In this document: positions 37,172-46,797 of the stretch, piece by piece | Layout of the letters: each line of letters opens with the position of its first letter | How positions within the stretch are numbered: the first letter of the stretch is position 1 | Source of the DNA: Lachnospiraceae bacterium | GTDB taxonomy: Bacteria > Bacillota > Clostridia > Lachnospirales > Lachnospiraceae | DNA: 57,578 bases | NCBI GenBank assembly: GCA_014804485.1 | Contig: JAAUZT010000020.1 | Location: 2,396 to 59,973 of the forward strand | Reading direction: 5' to 3' | Made by a program: the position numbers and the translations under genes | Notes under the pieces: generated by a model | Told to the model about the DNA's origin: nothing | Seen by the model: the letters and a program-made list of their open reading frames with translations, nothing else | Databases searched by the model: none

Positions 37172-38583
37172 TATTGGAATCCCTCCTCATCTTTTACAGA
37201 TGGCAGAATACCGTATACTGCCAAGGAAATAACTGCAGTTACAACGAATACCATAATACCGAGGACTGCCGCCATACGGTAGTTCGTATCGTTTACCGTC
37301 ATCTTATACAGCCATGTAACGAGCAGATCCGTGTAACCGGCCTTGTTGGAAAGTGCCATGGACTGAGGTCCGCCCTGTGTCAGCAGATAGATCACGTTGA
37401 AGTTATTCAGGTTACCTGTATACTGTGTAAGCAGGAACGGACCTGTTACAAACAGCATATAAGGAAGTGTAATGCTGCGGAACATCTGGAATCCGGTTGC
37501 TCCGTCGATCCTTGCACTCTCGTACAAGTCTTCCGGAATGTTCATCAAAAGTCCGGTGGTGATCAACATTGTGTACGGAATACCGATCCATAGGTTAATG
37601 ATAATAATCAGAACTTTTGCCAATGTCGGATTAGACCAGAACGGAATATAGGAGCTGATCCATCCCCACTTCATCAGATAAGTGTTGATCAAACCGTCAT
37701 TTGCAAACATCTTATATACATACAGCAAGGATACAAACTGGGGAACTGCGATGGTAACAACCAGGATCGTTCTCCAGAGTTTCTTGAATTTAATTCCTTT
37801 TTTATTGATCATGATCGCAACGCCCATACCGCAGAAATAGGTGAGGAAGGTTGCAAAGAATGCCCATATCAATGTCCATCCCAGCACGGTAAGGAAGGTT
37901 GAACCGATTCCCGATGTGCCGAAGGAGAGCATATTCTTAAAGTTTTCCAGTCCCACCCATGAGAACAGATTCGTGGGCGGCTGATGATTTGCATCATAAT
38001 CCGTAAACGCAATACAGATCATGAATACGATTGGCAGTGCCGTGAATACCATAACTCCCGTAAAAGGCAGCGCCATTAATGTCTTGTCAAAGTTAGCATC
38101 TAACAACGAATGCAGATCCTGTCTGTTCGTCGCAAGCTTTTTGCCTGCTGCCAGCAGTTTCTCTTCATTCCGGTTCACTCTGACATTGATCCGCCATATC
38201 AACAGGAAAACAAAGATCAGAACGATCGTCATGATACCATAAAGCAGAATAAGGAAACTATTATCATTATAGCTGTAGGTTCCGTTGTCATTCATGACTC
38301 TGGCAACCGTTCCCAGCGTACCGATATCCTTCAAATAATTCCATCCGAAGCCAACCAGATAGAGAATAAACAACACTTCGACTGCGAGAAGCGCCAAACC
38401 GCGAACAAACTGCTTACGCATGATGGGACCGAATCCCATAATCAGAAAAGAGACTTTAGTTTTCCAATCTCCCTCCACGAATGTCAGGCCGATTTCTTTA
38501 AAATCATTGCCAAGATTGCTGAAGAACTTTCCGACCGGATTTTGTTTCTTTGCCACACTACCGGAATTTGCTTCTTTTCCCAT
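37171..38583 (-). CDS. Maltodextrin ABC transporter permease, MalF type
   Basis: 470 residues, longer than many MalF homologues of Gram-positives through an N-terminal part with two extra membrane helices (about residues 45-65 and 110-135). The transport core has the EAA loop ESARIDGATGFQMFRSITLP. Forms the channel with the MalG-type protein. It follows malE after 111 bases that hold an intercistronic hairpin. It ends one base into malG. Confidence 0.92.
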   Translation of the reverse strand: MGKEANSGSVAKKQNPVGKFFSNLGNDFKEIGLTFVEGDWKTKVSFLIMGFGPIMRKQFVRGLALLAVEVLFILYLVGFGWNYLKDIGTLGTVARVMNDNGTYSYNDNSFLILLYGIMTIVLIFVFLLIWRINVRVNRNEEKLLAAGKKLATNRQDLHSLLDANFDKTLMALPFTGVMVFTALPIVFMICIAFTDYDANHQPPTNLFSWVGLENFKNMLSFGTSGIGSTFLTVLGWTLIWAFFATFLTYFCGMGVAIMINKKGIKFKKLWRTILVVTIAVPQFVSLLYVYKMFANDGLINTYLMKWGWISSYIPFWSNPTLAKVLIIIINLWIGIPYTMLITTGLLMNIPEDLYESARIDGATGFQMFRSITLPYMLFVTGPFLLTQYTGNLNNFNVIYLLTQGGPQSMALSNKAGYTDLLVTWLYKMTVNDTNYRMAAVLGIMVFVVTAVISLAVYGILPSVKDEEGFQ

Positions 38584-38640
38584 ATTAAAAATCCCTCCCG
38601 ACTCTGTATTTCTATTACGTCTAATATGATTTACAATACA

Positions 38641-38667
38641 GAGAATGCCCGTTTTACGGGCATTCTC
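38641..38667 (-). promoter_or_regulatory. Intercistronic hairpin between malE and malF
   Basis: Perfect 12-bp stem GAGAATGCCCGT / ACGGGCATTCTC with a 3-base centre and no T-run. Hairpins at this place in mal operons protect the malE message from 3' decay or stop part of transcription, giving more binding protein than permease. Confidence 0.75.
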
Positions 38668-38694
38668 CCCAATATATTGTACTGTTCTTACCTA

Positions 38695-40041
38695 TTACTG
38701 TGCGTAAGAAATGCAAGTATCCTGGAAGTTCTGAAGAGCTGTCATCAGTTCATCATCTGAGGAAGATGTGCTCAGAGTACCTGTGATCACATCATCACCA
38801 AGAGATGTTGCCAATGTCCAGTAATCTCCAGGGTAGTTACCCTGAGGAATCGTGTTTACAAGCTGCTCTGCCAGTGCGGAAAGAGCTACGTCTGCCTGTA
38901 CTGCAGGATCCTGCTGAGCTGTTACGTTGGAAGGACCCCAGCCTGCTTCTGTGTAACGGGAAAGCTGTACATCTGCGCTTGTCAGGTACTGAGCAAGTGC
39001 GTGGCATACTGCCAGCTTGCCTGCATCTTCCTGAGGCTTGATACCTAATAACTTGAATCCACCGAAACCGCTCAACTGATATGTGTTACCATCAGAACCT
39101 ACGAAAGAAGGAAGCTTAGCACATGCGTAGTTGTCGCCGAATGCTGCCTGAGCCGGACCGGAATCCCATGTACCGTCAACGATTGCTGCAATGTTGGTTC
39201 CGTTATCTACGGAAGAACCGTTCTGGAAAGAGGAAGAAGCTTTCAGCTCAATGATCTCTTTCATTGCAACCAGACCCTTGTCGGATGCGTAGTCAATATT
39301 ACATTTTGTGAAGTTACCTGCATCGTCAGTATCATAAGTTAATGTACATCCTGTTGCAAAGAAGAATGCCGGCTGATACCATCCGGAATTAATCTCGAAA
39401 TAGAAGTTCTTACCTGCTGCCTCACAATCCTCAACGATCTTCTCTAAGGAAGTAGGATCTGTGATAACGCTGCTGTCATAGTATAAGAAGTAACCGTTAT
39501 CAGATGTCATAGGATATGCATAAATCGTGCCACCTACGGTAGCTGCGTTTGCTGCACCTGCATCGTTCTCAGATGTAACGAAATTTGCATTGTCGCCTAC
39601 GATCGGGCAAACCGCACCAGCGGATACAAGACGTGTGATCTGGTCCTGTGCGAAACCGAAGATATCTGCGCCGCCTTCTACGTCAGTGATCATGTTACCT
39701 GCTGCATCACCCTCACCTACGGGCTCAACGCTAACCTCATAACCTGCCATATCCGGATTAGCTTCCATAAATGCTGCTGCCTGCTTCTGAGTGAACTCAA
39801 CAACGTTCTCAGCTACCCAAACCTTAATCGTACCGGAACCGTACTCTACTGCTTCGTCTGCTGCCGGAGCTGCATCATCTGCCGGTGCTGCGTCGTCTGC
39901 TGCCGGAGCCGCATCTGCTGCCGGTGCTGCGTCGTCTGTTGCCGGTGTGCTTGCTGTGTCATTGCCGGAATTACCGCAACCTGCAAGACAGCCGGCTACC
40001 ATTGCTGTTGCCAGTAATGTTGCCAATACTTTCTTCTTCAT
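38695..40041 (-). CDS. Maltodextrin-binding lipoprotein, MalE type
   Basis: 448 residues. Signal peptide with lipobox LAGC (Cys22), then a low-complexity Ala/Asp/Pro linker (repeats of DDAAPAADAAPA type, about residues 28-60) and a family 1 solute-binding fold (IKVWVAENVVEFTQKQAAAF, FGFAQDQITRLVSAG, GTIYAYPMTSDNGYFLYYD). It captures maltodextrins at the cell surface for the MalFG permease. First gene of the malEFG run; the leader contains a hairpin and palindromes. Confidence 0.93.
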   Translation of the reverse strand: MKKKVLATLLATAMVAGCLAGCGNSGNDTASTPATDDAAPAADAAPAADDAAPADDAAPAADEAVEYGSGTIKVWVAENVVEFTQKQAAAFMEANPDMAGYEVSVEPVGEGDAAGNMITDVEGGADIFGFAQDQITRLVSAGAVCPIVGDNANFVTSENDAGAANAATVGGTIYAYPMTSDNGYFLYYDSSVITDPTSLEKIVEDCEAAGKNFYFEINSGWYQPAFFFATGCTLTYDTDDAGNFTKCNIDYASDKGLVAMKEIIELKASSSFQNGSSVDNGTNIAAIVDGTWDSGPAQAAFGDNYACAKLPSFVGSDGNTYQLSGFGGFKLLGIKPQEDAGKLAVCHALAQYLTSADVQLSRYTEAGWGPSNVTAQQDPAVQADVALSALAEQLVNTIPQGNYPGDYWTLATSLGDDVITGTLSTSSSDDELMTALQNFQDTCISYAQ

Positions 40042-40064
40042 AATTTTTTCCTCTTTCTTTCCGA

Positions 40065-40091
40065 TTTAGCAGAGGCCTTTTCCTCTCTAAA
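40065..40091 (-). promoter_or_regulatory. Hairpin in the malE leader
   Basis: On the minus strand TTTAG-AGAGG pairs with CCTCT-G-CTAAA around AAAAGG, about 25 bases before the malE start. A 5' stabilising or regulatory structure is possible. Confidence 0.45.
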
Positions 40092-40125
40092 TCTTAGTCT
40101 CACCATTTTCTGGTTTCTATATAAA

Positions 40126-40200
40126 ACGTGTTTTCACGTCTTATACCAAAGGTTTTATATTCTATATCTATAGAATATAAAGAAAGGACTAGTCCTTTCT
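40126..40200. promoter_or_regulatory. Three palindromes between malQ and malE
   Basis: ACGTG-TTTT-CACGT (40126-40139), a 28-base palindrome TTTATATTCTATA-TC-TATAGAATATAAA (40154-40181), and AGAAAGGACT-AGTCCTTTCT (40181-40200, perfect). The last could end malQ transcription on the minus strand, since a T-rich run follows. The first is in position for an operator of malE. Confidence 0.55.
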
Positions 40201-40215
40201 TGCGCCGCCACATCC

Positions 40216-41706
40216 TCAGCGCCGGTATAACGCCGTCTGCGTACGGATCCAGCTTCTGCGCTCTTCCGGAAGAAGTTCATCCGTAAAACGCCATTTCCAG
40301 TTCGTACCGATGGTAGAAGGCTGATTCATTCTTGCCTCATTTCCGAGTTGTAGGATATCCTGCATCTGCAGAATCACAACATCCGCTACACTGGCGTACG
40401 CTGTTCTGATCAAAGCATCAGATATTTGCTCTTTGTTTTCTATATTTAAGTAAGAGTACATATATGCGAGCTCATAATCCGTGTGATTCCGATAATAACC
40501 GACCAGCGTATCATTATCATGTGTTCCCACATACAGTACCGTGTTGCTGTCTGCATAATTGTGCGGGAGATACTCATTATCCGCCTTGCCGTTAAAGGCA
40601 AACAAAAGTACCTTGATATCCGGCCATCCCATCTTATGGATCAGTTTATTGACCCCCGGAAGCACCGTCCCCATATTCTCTGCGATGATCTTCTTATCAC
40701 CTACAGCTTCCTCTATGACATCCGCCAGTTTTTTGCCCGGTCCTTTTGACCATCGTCCCTCACGGATATCTGTCTCACCCGCAGCAATACTGAAATATTT
40801 CACGATCCCAAGGAAGTGATCAATCTTCAAAACATCAAATAACGCTGCCTGTTGTCTGATCCTGTCTCCCCACCAGCAAAAACCGTCCGCCGCCATGGCC
40901 TCCCAATCATATACCGGATTGCCCCAGATCTGACCTTCCTTTGCAAAATCATCCGGCGGACAAGCCGCCACACGGATTAAACCGCCCTCAGAATCCAAGT
41001 CAAACAATTCCCGATGTGTCCATACATCCACACTGTCATATGCTACATAGAAGGGCACATCTCCGATCATCTGTATGCCTTTGCAATTCGCGTATTGCTT
41101 TAAAGCAGCCCATTGTCTGTAAAACTCATATTGACAGAAGTTCCAGAAAGAAATCTGATCAGCGAGCTGCAGTCTGTACTGCGCCAGCGCTTCTTCCTGT
41201 CTGTCCCGAACCGCCTCTTTCCACTCGTACCAGGGTTTATTGTCAGTATGGTATTTAAGCGCCATATAGAGGCTGTAATCTGCGAGCCATTCTTTATTCC
41301 TGTCACAAAATGCTATGTACTGTGCATTCCGGCAGTCAAATCGCTCATATGCCGACCATAGGACCGTATATCTGTTCTGATACAATACAGAATAATCTAT
41401 ATTATCACTGCTGTCTCCCCAGCGGTAAGAATTAATCTCTTCAGTCCGCAGCAATCCGTTCTCGACCAGATCATCCAGATCAATATAATACGGATTACCC
41501 GCATACAGCGAAATTGATTGGAATGGGCTGTCCCCCACACTGAGCGGCCCCATCGGCAGTATCTGCCAATATTTCTGCTTCAGATCCGCGAGCAGATCCA
41601 CAAATTTAAAAGCCGCATTACCAAAGGTTCCTATCCCATACGCGGAAGGCAGACTGGATATCGGTAACAATATGCCTGCTCCCCTCGTTAATGATTTAGC
41701 CTTCAC
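40216..41706 (-). CDS. malQ: 4-alpha-glucanotransferase
   Basis: 496 residues, GH77. N-terminal RGAGILLPISSLPSAYGIGT, then SPFQSISLYAGNPYYIDL, catalytic Asp in LKIDHFLGIVKYF, Glu in IIAENMGTV and Asp in YVGTHDNDTLVGY. It moves glucan segments between maltodextrins in the cytoplasm, releasing glucose and longer chains. Divergent from the LacI regulator gene and upstream of malEFG on the same strand. Confidence 0.96.
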   Translation of the reverse strand: MKAKSLTRGAGILLPISSLPSAYGIGTFGNAAFKFVDLLADLKQKYWQILPMGPLSVGDSPFQSISLYAGNPYYIDLDDLVENGLLRTEEINSYRWGDSSDNIDYSVLYQNRYTVLWSAYERFDCRNAQYIAFCDRNKEWLADYSLYMALKYHTDNKPWYEWKEAVRDRQEEALAQYRLQLADQISFWNFCQYEFYRQWAALKQYANCKGIQMIGDVPFYVAYDSVDVWTHRELFDLDSEGGLIRVAACPPDDFAKEGQIWGNPVYDWEAMAADGFCWWGDRIRQQAALFDVLKIDHFLGIVKYFSIAAGETDIREGRWSKGPGKKLADVIEEAVGDKKIIAENMGTVLPGVNKLIHKMGWPDIKVLLFAFNGKADNEYLPHNYADSNTVLYVGTHDNDTLVGYYRNHTDYELAYMYSYLNIENKEQISDALIRTAYASVADVVILQMQDILQLGNEARMNQPSTIGTNWKWRFTDELLPEERRSWIRTQTALYRR

Positions 41707-41722
41707 CCTTCAATCTCCCATC

Positions 41723-41889
41723 TACGAAAACGAATAATTTCGTAAACTTTCGTATCTGAGATAAATCTACCACCAAACTATACAATTTGTCAATACGGAA
41801 ATCCTTTTCCTAATCTAATTTTTCCATTTTGCACGGATTTAAACCGTTCTATTTGTAAAGTTTATACAAAATTGCGAAACATTTCGCAA
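41723..41889. promoter_or_regulatory. Candidate operators of the MalR-like repressor
   Basis: TTGCGAAA-CA-TTTCGCAA (41872-41889) is a perfect 18-base palindrome; TACGAAA-N8-TTTCGTA (41723-41744) has 7-bp arms, with a further TTTCGTA half site next to it. Both share the CGAAA/TTTCG core and lie between malQ and the divergent LacI gene. Confidence 0.65.
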
Positions 41890-42025
41890 AACATAAAATG
41901 CACTATTGCATTCTTTTTCTTTTTCTTCTATTCTAATGTTGGGATTTTGACTTTATCATTTATGCATATTTTCCAGCTTAAGTAATCATTCCATATATAA
42001 AATATGAAAGATGAGAGGTATCATC

Positions 42026-43021
42026 ATGGCAACAATCAAGGACATAGCCAATCGACTCGGCATATCCGTAAGCACCGTATCCAAAGGTTTAAACGGTGCC
42101 AGCGACATCAGCGAATCTCTGCGGCAAACCGTACTGGATACCGCGGTGGAACTGGGATACACTACGAAACAAATGCGCGGCAAAGCTCAAAAAAAGCTCT
42201 GTCTGTTTGTGGAAAACATGGAATATCAGAACCCTGACCAGTTCGGCTATGATATTATCTTGGGATTTCGTCAGTCTGCCTCCCGCGAAAATTTTGATGT
42301 TACTGTGACTCCTGTTACCCCTCTTTTCCAATCCACGGAAAAATACGACACATACATGCTCAAGCACGGATACGTAGGCGCATTTATGATCGGTTTCGCC
42401 CTGCAGGATGATTGGATGACACAGTTTAATACGACAAACATTCCCACGGTCCTTCTGGATAACTATATCAAGAAAAATCCCGCTGTCAGTTCTATAGGAA
42501 CCGACAGTTCCGAAGGTATTGACGATGCCATCGTACATTTGATGACGCTCGGCCACAAGCGGATCGCCTTGATTAACGGATCGCGCAACTCCATGATCTC
42601 CGAGCAGCGCCGTCAGGCTTATATCGACAGCATGACGGAACATGACCTTCCCTTTGACGAAACTACCATGCCCTACGGTTACTATGTGGCGGAGGCCGCC
42701 AAATATCATGTGGGCAATCTTCTTTCCATGGGGATCACCGCCATCCTGTGCGGTAATGACCTGATCGCTTCCGGTGTGATCGAGGAATGCACCTTACGCG
42801 GTTTCCGCGTGCCCGAAGATATCAGCGTCATCGGTTTCGACGATCTGCCGACTTCTGCGCAGCTCTCTCCGCCTCTTACCACCATCCGTCAGGATTGTAT
42901 CACTTTGGGAAAATGCGGATTCTTTTCTCTCAATTCGCTGATCAACCATGTCCCGATCAGTCGGACAATGCTTCGTCCGCAGTTGGTCGTGCGTAAATCG
43001 ACTGCTCTGGTCAATATCTAG
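42026..43021 (+). CDS. LacI-family regulator (MalR-like)
   Basis: 331 residues from the ATG at 42026, after GAGAGG. The helix-turn-helix reads MATIKDIANRLGISVSTVSK, followed by the hinge helix and a periplasmic-binding-protein-like sensor (VLLDNYIKKNPAVSSIGTDS, ISVIGFDDLPTSAQLSPPLT). Its position opposite malQ and the palindromes between them suggest it controls the maltodextrin genes. Confidence 0.93.
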   Translation: MATIKDIANRLGISVSTVSKGLNGASDISESLRQTVLDTAVELGYTTKQMRGKAQKKLCLFVENMEYQNPDQFGYDIILGFRQSASRENFDVTVTPVTPLFQSTEKYDTYMLKHGYVGAFMIGFALQDDWMTQFNTTNIPTVLLDNYIKKNPAVSSIGTDSSEGIDDAIVHLMTLGHKRIALINGSRNSMISEQRRQAYIDSMTEHDLPFDETTMPYGYYVAEAAKYHVGNLLSMGITAILCGNDLIASGVIEECTLRGFRVPEDISVIGFDDLPTSAQLSPPLTTIRQDCITLGKCGFFSLNSLINHVPISRTMLRPQLVVRKSTALVNI

Positions 43022-43081
43022 TATTCTGTGTAGATCCGCCACGCCGCCTCAGTGTACCATACCAGTAAATCGAACAGCGTA

Positions 43082-44188
43082 CTAAGGCTGATAGTCACGT
43101 ATCACTTCCAACGCCGGCAGCACTTGACCATCATAGTCAAAAAGCGCCTGGTTCGCCCATTCATTGCCGCATGGTCCCTTCTCTTCAATATAGGGCAGCG
43201 CGTTCTCTGTCGCCCAGCCGGAACCGGCTACCGGAATCCATGCCGCCTCCCAGTAAAAGAATCCTTTACATTTATGTTCCGGCACCTGATCGATCACATC
43301 GAACAGCGCCCTCATGAAATCTTTCTGACCTTCCTTACTCATCGCGAAAGGTAAATTCTCCACCAGTTCAGGCTTTGTGGCATATCCTTTACGCTCTTCG
43401 GGCGACAGTTTCTCATACTCCGCATAATCTTCCATTGTAAATCCCATGGAAGTTTCCACAATGATCAGTTCCTTGCCGTAGCGCACCGCCAGATCATTCA
43501 TATTATTCCGCAGTTCTTCCATGGTGCCGTGCCAGAACGGATAATAGGACAGTCCGATGATCTGGAAATCATCTCCACGCTCCATATAATGATCAAACCA
43601 GTCTCTGTACATAGCGCCGTTGCCGCCGTTGTCCAGATGGATCATGACAGGCATATCTGCGTCCACCGCCCGCACCCCCCGAATACCTGCACTGATAAAA
43701 CGTGCCAGATTATCGTAGTTAGGCAGCTGTCCGAGAGGCCAGAGCATGCCGCCGGTCAACTCATTTCCCACCTGTATCAGATCCGGATAAGCCCCTGCCT
43801 CCTTCATGGCAAGCAGCGTATCCCTCGTATATGAATAGACCGATTCGGTCAACTGATCCGCATCCATACCGCGCCACGCCTTGGGCACCTTCTGCTTCCC
43901 CGGATCAGCCCAAAAATCACTATAATGCAGGTTGAGCAGCACATCCATACCATGAGCCTGCGCACGCTTCGCCAGCTCTATCGTAACCGGCAGGTCATTC
44001 GTGCCCGCCCCGTAAGGCTTGCCGTCCTCCGTATAAGGATCATTCCACAGCCTGAGACGCACCGCGTTGACCCCATAAGTCTGTAAAATATCAAACACAT
44101 CTTTTTCGACCCCATGGTCATAAAATTTCCCGCCAAGACGCTCCACCTCTAAAAGCGAAGATAAATCCATACCCTTGTAGAATTTCAT
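43082..44188 (-). CDS. GH53 endo-beta-1,4-galactanase
   Basis: 368 residues. The GH53 opening GMDLSSLLEVERLGG is followed by the acid/base Glu143 in QVGNELTGGMLWP and the nucleophile Glu245 in LIIVETSMGF. It cuts beta-1,4-galactan side chains of pectin. No signal peptide is present, so this enzyme should act inside the cell on imported galacto-oligosaccharides, unlike secreted GH53 proteins. It converges on the MalR-like gene with only 60 bases between the stops. Confidence 0.93.
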   Translation of the reverse strand: MKFYKGMDLSSLLEVERLGGKFYDHGVEKDVFDILQTYGVNAVRLRLWNDPYTEDGKPYGAGTNDLPVTIELAKRAQAHGMDVLLNLHYSDFWADPGKQKVPKAWRGMDADQLTESVYSYTRDTLLAMKEAGAYPDLIQVGNELTGGMLWPLGQLPNYDNLARFISAGIRGVRAVDADMPVMIHLDNGGNGAMYRDWFDHYMERGDDFQIIGLSYYPFWHGTMEELRNNMNDLAVRYGKELIIVETSMGFTMEDYAEYEKLSPEERKGYATKPELVENLPFAMSKEGQKDFMRALFDVIDQVPEHKCKGFFYWEAAWIPVAGSGWATENALPYIEEKGPCGNEWANQALFDYDGQVLPALEVIRDYQP

Positions 44189-44280
44189 GTGTAGTCTCCG
44201 TTCATGTCATAATAGTATAATAAATTCAAGTTATAATTCTATTGTTATGCTGCTACAAAAGATGGTACAAAAATTATGCC

Positions 44281-44377
44281 GGGCGGTTGCGTCCCATCCC
44301 TCACACCGTCCCCGGAATATTTAGAAAATCCATATTCCGCAGCCCGACGCGCAAGGAGATTTTGCGCAACCTGCCCC
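44281..44377. repeat. Large palindromic repeat, partial copy B
   Basis: Corresponds to the right half of copy A: GGGCGGTTGCGTCC at the left, CCGGAATATTTAGAAAATCC in the middle and a TTGCGCAACCTGCCCC end. The left arm seen in copies A and C is missing. Its ends can pair with each other (GGGC-GGTTGCG with CGCAACCTGCCC, one bulge), and CGGAATAT pairs with ATATTCCG inside. Confidence 0.7.
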
Positions 44378-44388
44378 GCCTTCATGTC

Positions 44389-44607
44389 TTAGTCAAAATC
44401 AAACTTCGTAAACCTCTTCATAGCATCCTTATACCGGAACCGCACCAACTCATTCTTCTCAAGCACGTCCTCCTCCGTCCCCACATACTGACAGCGGATG
44501 CAATGATACTCCTTTTTATCCTTATCATAAAACATATCAATATCTAAGTCTCTCATGAAGCAGGAGGGACACCTGTAATTTAATTTGCCTTTGCCAGATT
44601 GAGCCAT
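44389..44607 (-). CDS. Small zinc-ribbon protein
   Basis: 72 residues. Two Cys pairs, YRCPSCFMRD and YHCIRCQYVG, form a rubredoxin-like zinc ribbon; the rest is charged. It overlaps the 3' end of the 612-residue gene by 28 bases and has its own GGAGG site inside that gene, so the two are translated from one message. Function unknown. Confidence 0.8.
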   Translation of the reverse strand: MAQSGKGKLNYRCPSCFMRDLDIDMFYDKDKKEYHCIRCQYVGTEEDVLEKNELVRFRYKDAMKRFTKFDFD

Positions 44608-46418
44608 GTCGCAAATACCTCCTTATCTTTTAACTTGGTCGTGTAACCTAACGTGAACATCGGTGAGAATGCGTAGCCTTCCTTGATGTAGCCTACTGCC
44701 TCCTTTTTCTCACAGCTGATAGATACTCTCGTCTCGATCTCCGGTACAACAGCGATCGCTTCCGTTGCGCCCTGCATCTGGGCTTCACGGCACTTGTATG
44801 CATAATCGATCTTCTCTGTGTTTGCGCCGTCTGTAACAGACAGTACGATATTGCTCATATCCTCGGAATATTCCGTGGTGCCGTAACATGCCACCATGTA
44901 CTCGTTGATCTCCACCTCAGCATTCGGATCACTCATCTCTAAGATGGTTCTCTCGATCTTAATATTGGAGCTGCCTTCCTCGAAATACATCTTCGTCTGC
45001 AGCTTCACTGTCAAGTCATAGAACTCGATATCCACAGGATCAAGTGTCAGGATTCTCGTGTTTCCCTCCTGTGAGAAATGCGCTTTCGTTCTGCACAGGC
45101 ACAGATCCACTTTCTCTCCGTTATGCGTCAGTTTCGCACTTCTGACAGTACCCTCGCCTGCATAGTGAGTGAAGTAACCTGCTCTGTATTTCTCCTGAAT
45201 TAAGAACGGATAAGAAGCGTCTGTCACATGCTTCGTACCGATACCTACCGGCCACTCTAATTTCGCCGCATAAGGACGCAGGTCTACGATAGCGCCGCCC
45301 TGATCCATATTAGCGCAGACTCTCATGTAAGGATCGCAGTACCAGAATAACTGCTTATCCGATCCGTACAGGATATCTCTCCAGAGCGCGCATTCCGGCT
45401 CTGTCAGTCTTCTGTTCTCACGGTAGAAATCCGCGAACTCAGCCATGGTCATGTCATCCAGCTTGCCCTCTTTCTTGAGCTGACCGTAATATGCCATGCC
45501 GTCCTCATAGGACTTAAGTAAGAGTTCGTAGGGAGCCTCCCAGCGTCCCATCTTGTTCATCCAGCCGGGACCTACAAACATCATATTGTATGCATAACCA
45601 TTGTTATATTTTGCCAGATCACGGTACTGATCGATCAGGTTGTACAGATACGGATACTCCCATGTCTTAGAATCATAGCTCATGCTTCTGAGTACGTTCT
45701 GCGGATGGGTTCCGAAGTTGGATCCGTTACCGTCATAGCATGCGATCAGGTCACGGGACAGATGAGGGATCGCCACGATACCGCTGTCCTCCGCCTCATT
45801 CGCTGCCGGCGCATGTACATTCTGTTTACTCGGAATCCAAGGTGCCCACGGACCGCCGTCCATAAAGGTATACCATGAATTGTTACAGGTGTGGTATGCC
45901 TTAGGTCCTTCTTCCCAGCATGTAGCCACTGCACATTTCACCATGGGATACTTTTCTTTTACATAATTTACCAGATCCGCATCCATATAGTAAGAACCCG
46001 TAGATTCCGGATAGAAACCGAATCTGTCATGGAATTTGCCGAATACATCGTCTACAATGGATTTCTTGTCTTCCATGGAAAACATCCAGATGCAGAAATC
46101 CTTGGTCTTATACTTCTCGCGGAACTCTTCGCAGGGAAGTCCCAGCAGAGAAAGGGCGATCTCATCGCCGTACTTTTCATGATCTGCTTTTGCCAGTTCC
46201 ACCGCTTCATCATTAAATAAGGAAGCATACGTCATCTGAATCGTGGTCTTAAGTCCGTTCTTATGCGCAATTGCCTGCTGTGTCTTAAAGATATCCAGAG
46301 ACTCTGTCAAAAGCTCCTTCCTGCCGATATCTTCTTCTTTACCGTGTCCGGTTACCTTCTCTGCATACTCAGGTACCATTTCCGGACGATGGATGATGTT
46401 AACAATAAACTTATCCAT
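44580..46418 (-). CDS. Carbohydrate-active-enzyme-like protein of unknown family
   Basis: 612 residues. No signal peptide. The N-terminal half (MDKFIVNIIHRPEMVPEYAE, FGFYPESTGSYYMDADLVNY, VPWAPW-type Trp-rich loops such as DGGPWAPWIPSKQN) has the look of a barrel of the GH38/GH57/deacetylase type, and the C-terminal half is beta-rich, as in glycosidases with a sandwich domain. I do not recognise the family. The start at 46418 follows GGAGGGCAGGGCAGC; the longer frame overlaps the promoter. A LacI-type operator shared with the GH42 locus stands at its promoter, which supports a role in galactoside use. Confidence 0.75.
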   Translation of the reverse strand: MDKFIVNIIHRPEMVPEYAEKVTGHGKEEDIGRKELLTESLDIFKTQQAIAHKNGLKTTIQMTYASLFNDEAVELAKADHEKYGDEIALSLLGLPCEEFREKYKTKDFCIWMFSMEDKKSIVDDVFGKFHDRFGFYPESTGSYYMDADLVNYVKEKYPMVKCAVATCWEEGPKAYHTCNNSWYTFMDGGPWAPWIPSKQNVHAPAANEAEDSGIVAIPHLSRDLIACYDGNGSNFGTHPQNVLRSMSYDSKTWEYPYLYNLIDQYRDLAKYNNGYAYNMMFVGPGWMNKMGRWEAPYELLLKSYEDGMAYYGQLKKEGKLDDMTMAEFADFYRENRRLTEPECALWRDILYGSDKQLFWYCDPYMRVCANMDQGGAIVDLRPYAAKLEWPVGIGTKHVTDASYPFLIQEKYRAGYFTHYAGEGTVRSAKLTHNGEKVDLCLCRTKAHFSQEGNTRILTLDPVDIEFYDLTVKLQTKMYFEEGSSNIKIERTILEMSDPNAEVEINEYMVACYGTTEYSEDMSNIVLSVTDGANTEKIDYAYKCREAQMQGATEAIAVVPEIETRVSISCEKKEAVGYIKEGYAFSPMFTLGYTTKLKDKEVFATWLNLAKAN

Positions 46419-46581
46419 GCTGCCCTGCCCTCCATTTTCATTCGATGATTGTCTGATTTCCCGGTTTGCTTGTACTGCTATAACCCGTTCCACCGATGGC
46501 TGCGCTCTTCCTCCCGCGCCGGCAACAGCATCTTGCCGATGTATATGCCCGTTTCTGTTTACGCGGTTGTTACATTTTACT

Positions 46582-46636
46582 TTGCGCAATCGGTTGTTCA
46601 TGATTTTAGGATAACAAATTGCATAGTTGATGTCAA
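46582..46636 (-). promoter_or_regulatory. Promoter and LacI-type operator of the 612-residue gene
   Basis: On the minus strand TTGACA, a 17-base spacer, then TATCCT (46608-46636). The near-palindrome TTGCGCAATCGGTTGTTC (plus strand, 46582-46599) lies right after the -10 box, where a bound repressor would block initiation. The same sequence, GCGCAATCGGTTG, occurs at 53312. A 5' leader of about 180 bases follows. Confidence 0.75.
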
Positions 46637-46697
46637 TCAATTTTTTGCCAAATGTAGAAAAATTTTCATACAGGTTAATACTTGTCCAATCTGATTC

Positions 46698-46726
46698 TTG
46701 CCATCTTCCCCAAATACAATTATACT
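46698..46726 (+). promoter_or_regulatory. SigA-type promoter of the chemoreceptor
   Basis: TTGCCA, a 17-base spacer, then TATACT (overlapping ATAATA), about 70 bases before the start codon. Confidence 0.6.
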
Positions 46727-46797
46727 ATAATAGAGAAATGCAGTGAAAAGGTTAAAATGCTGCCATAAAAATCTACCCAGACAGGAGCGTAATACAT

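Noticed and set aside
46419..46640. 74-residue N-terminal extension of the 612-residue protein
   Set aside because: It contains the TTGACA/TATCCT promoter and operator; the ATG at 46418 has a GGAGGG site.
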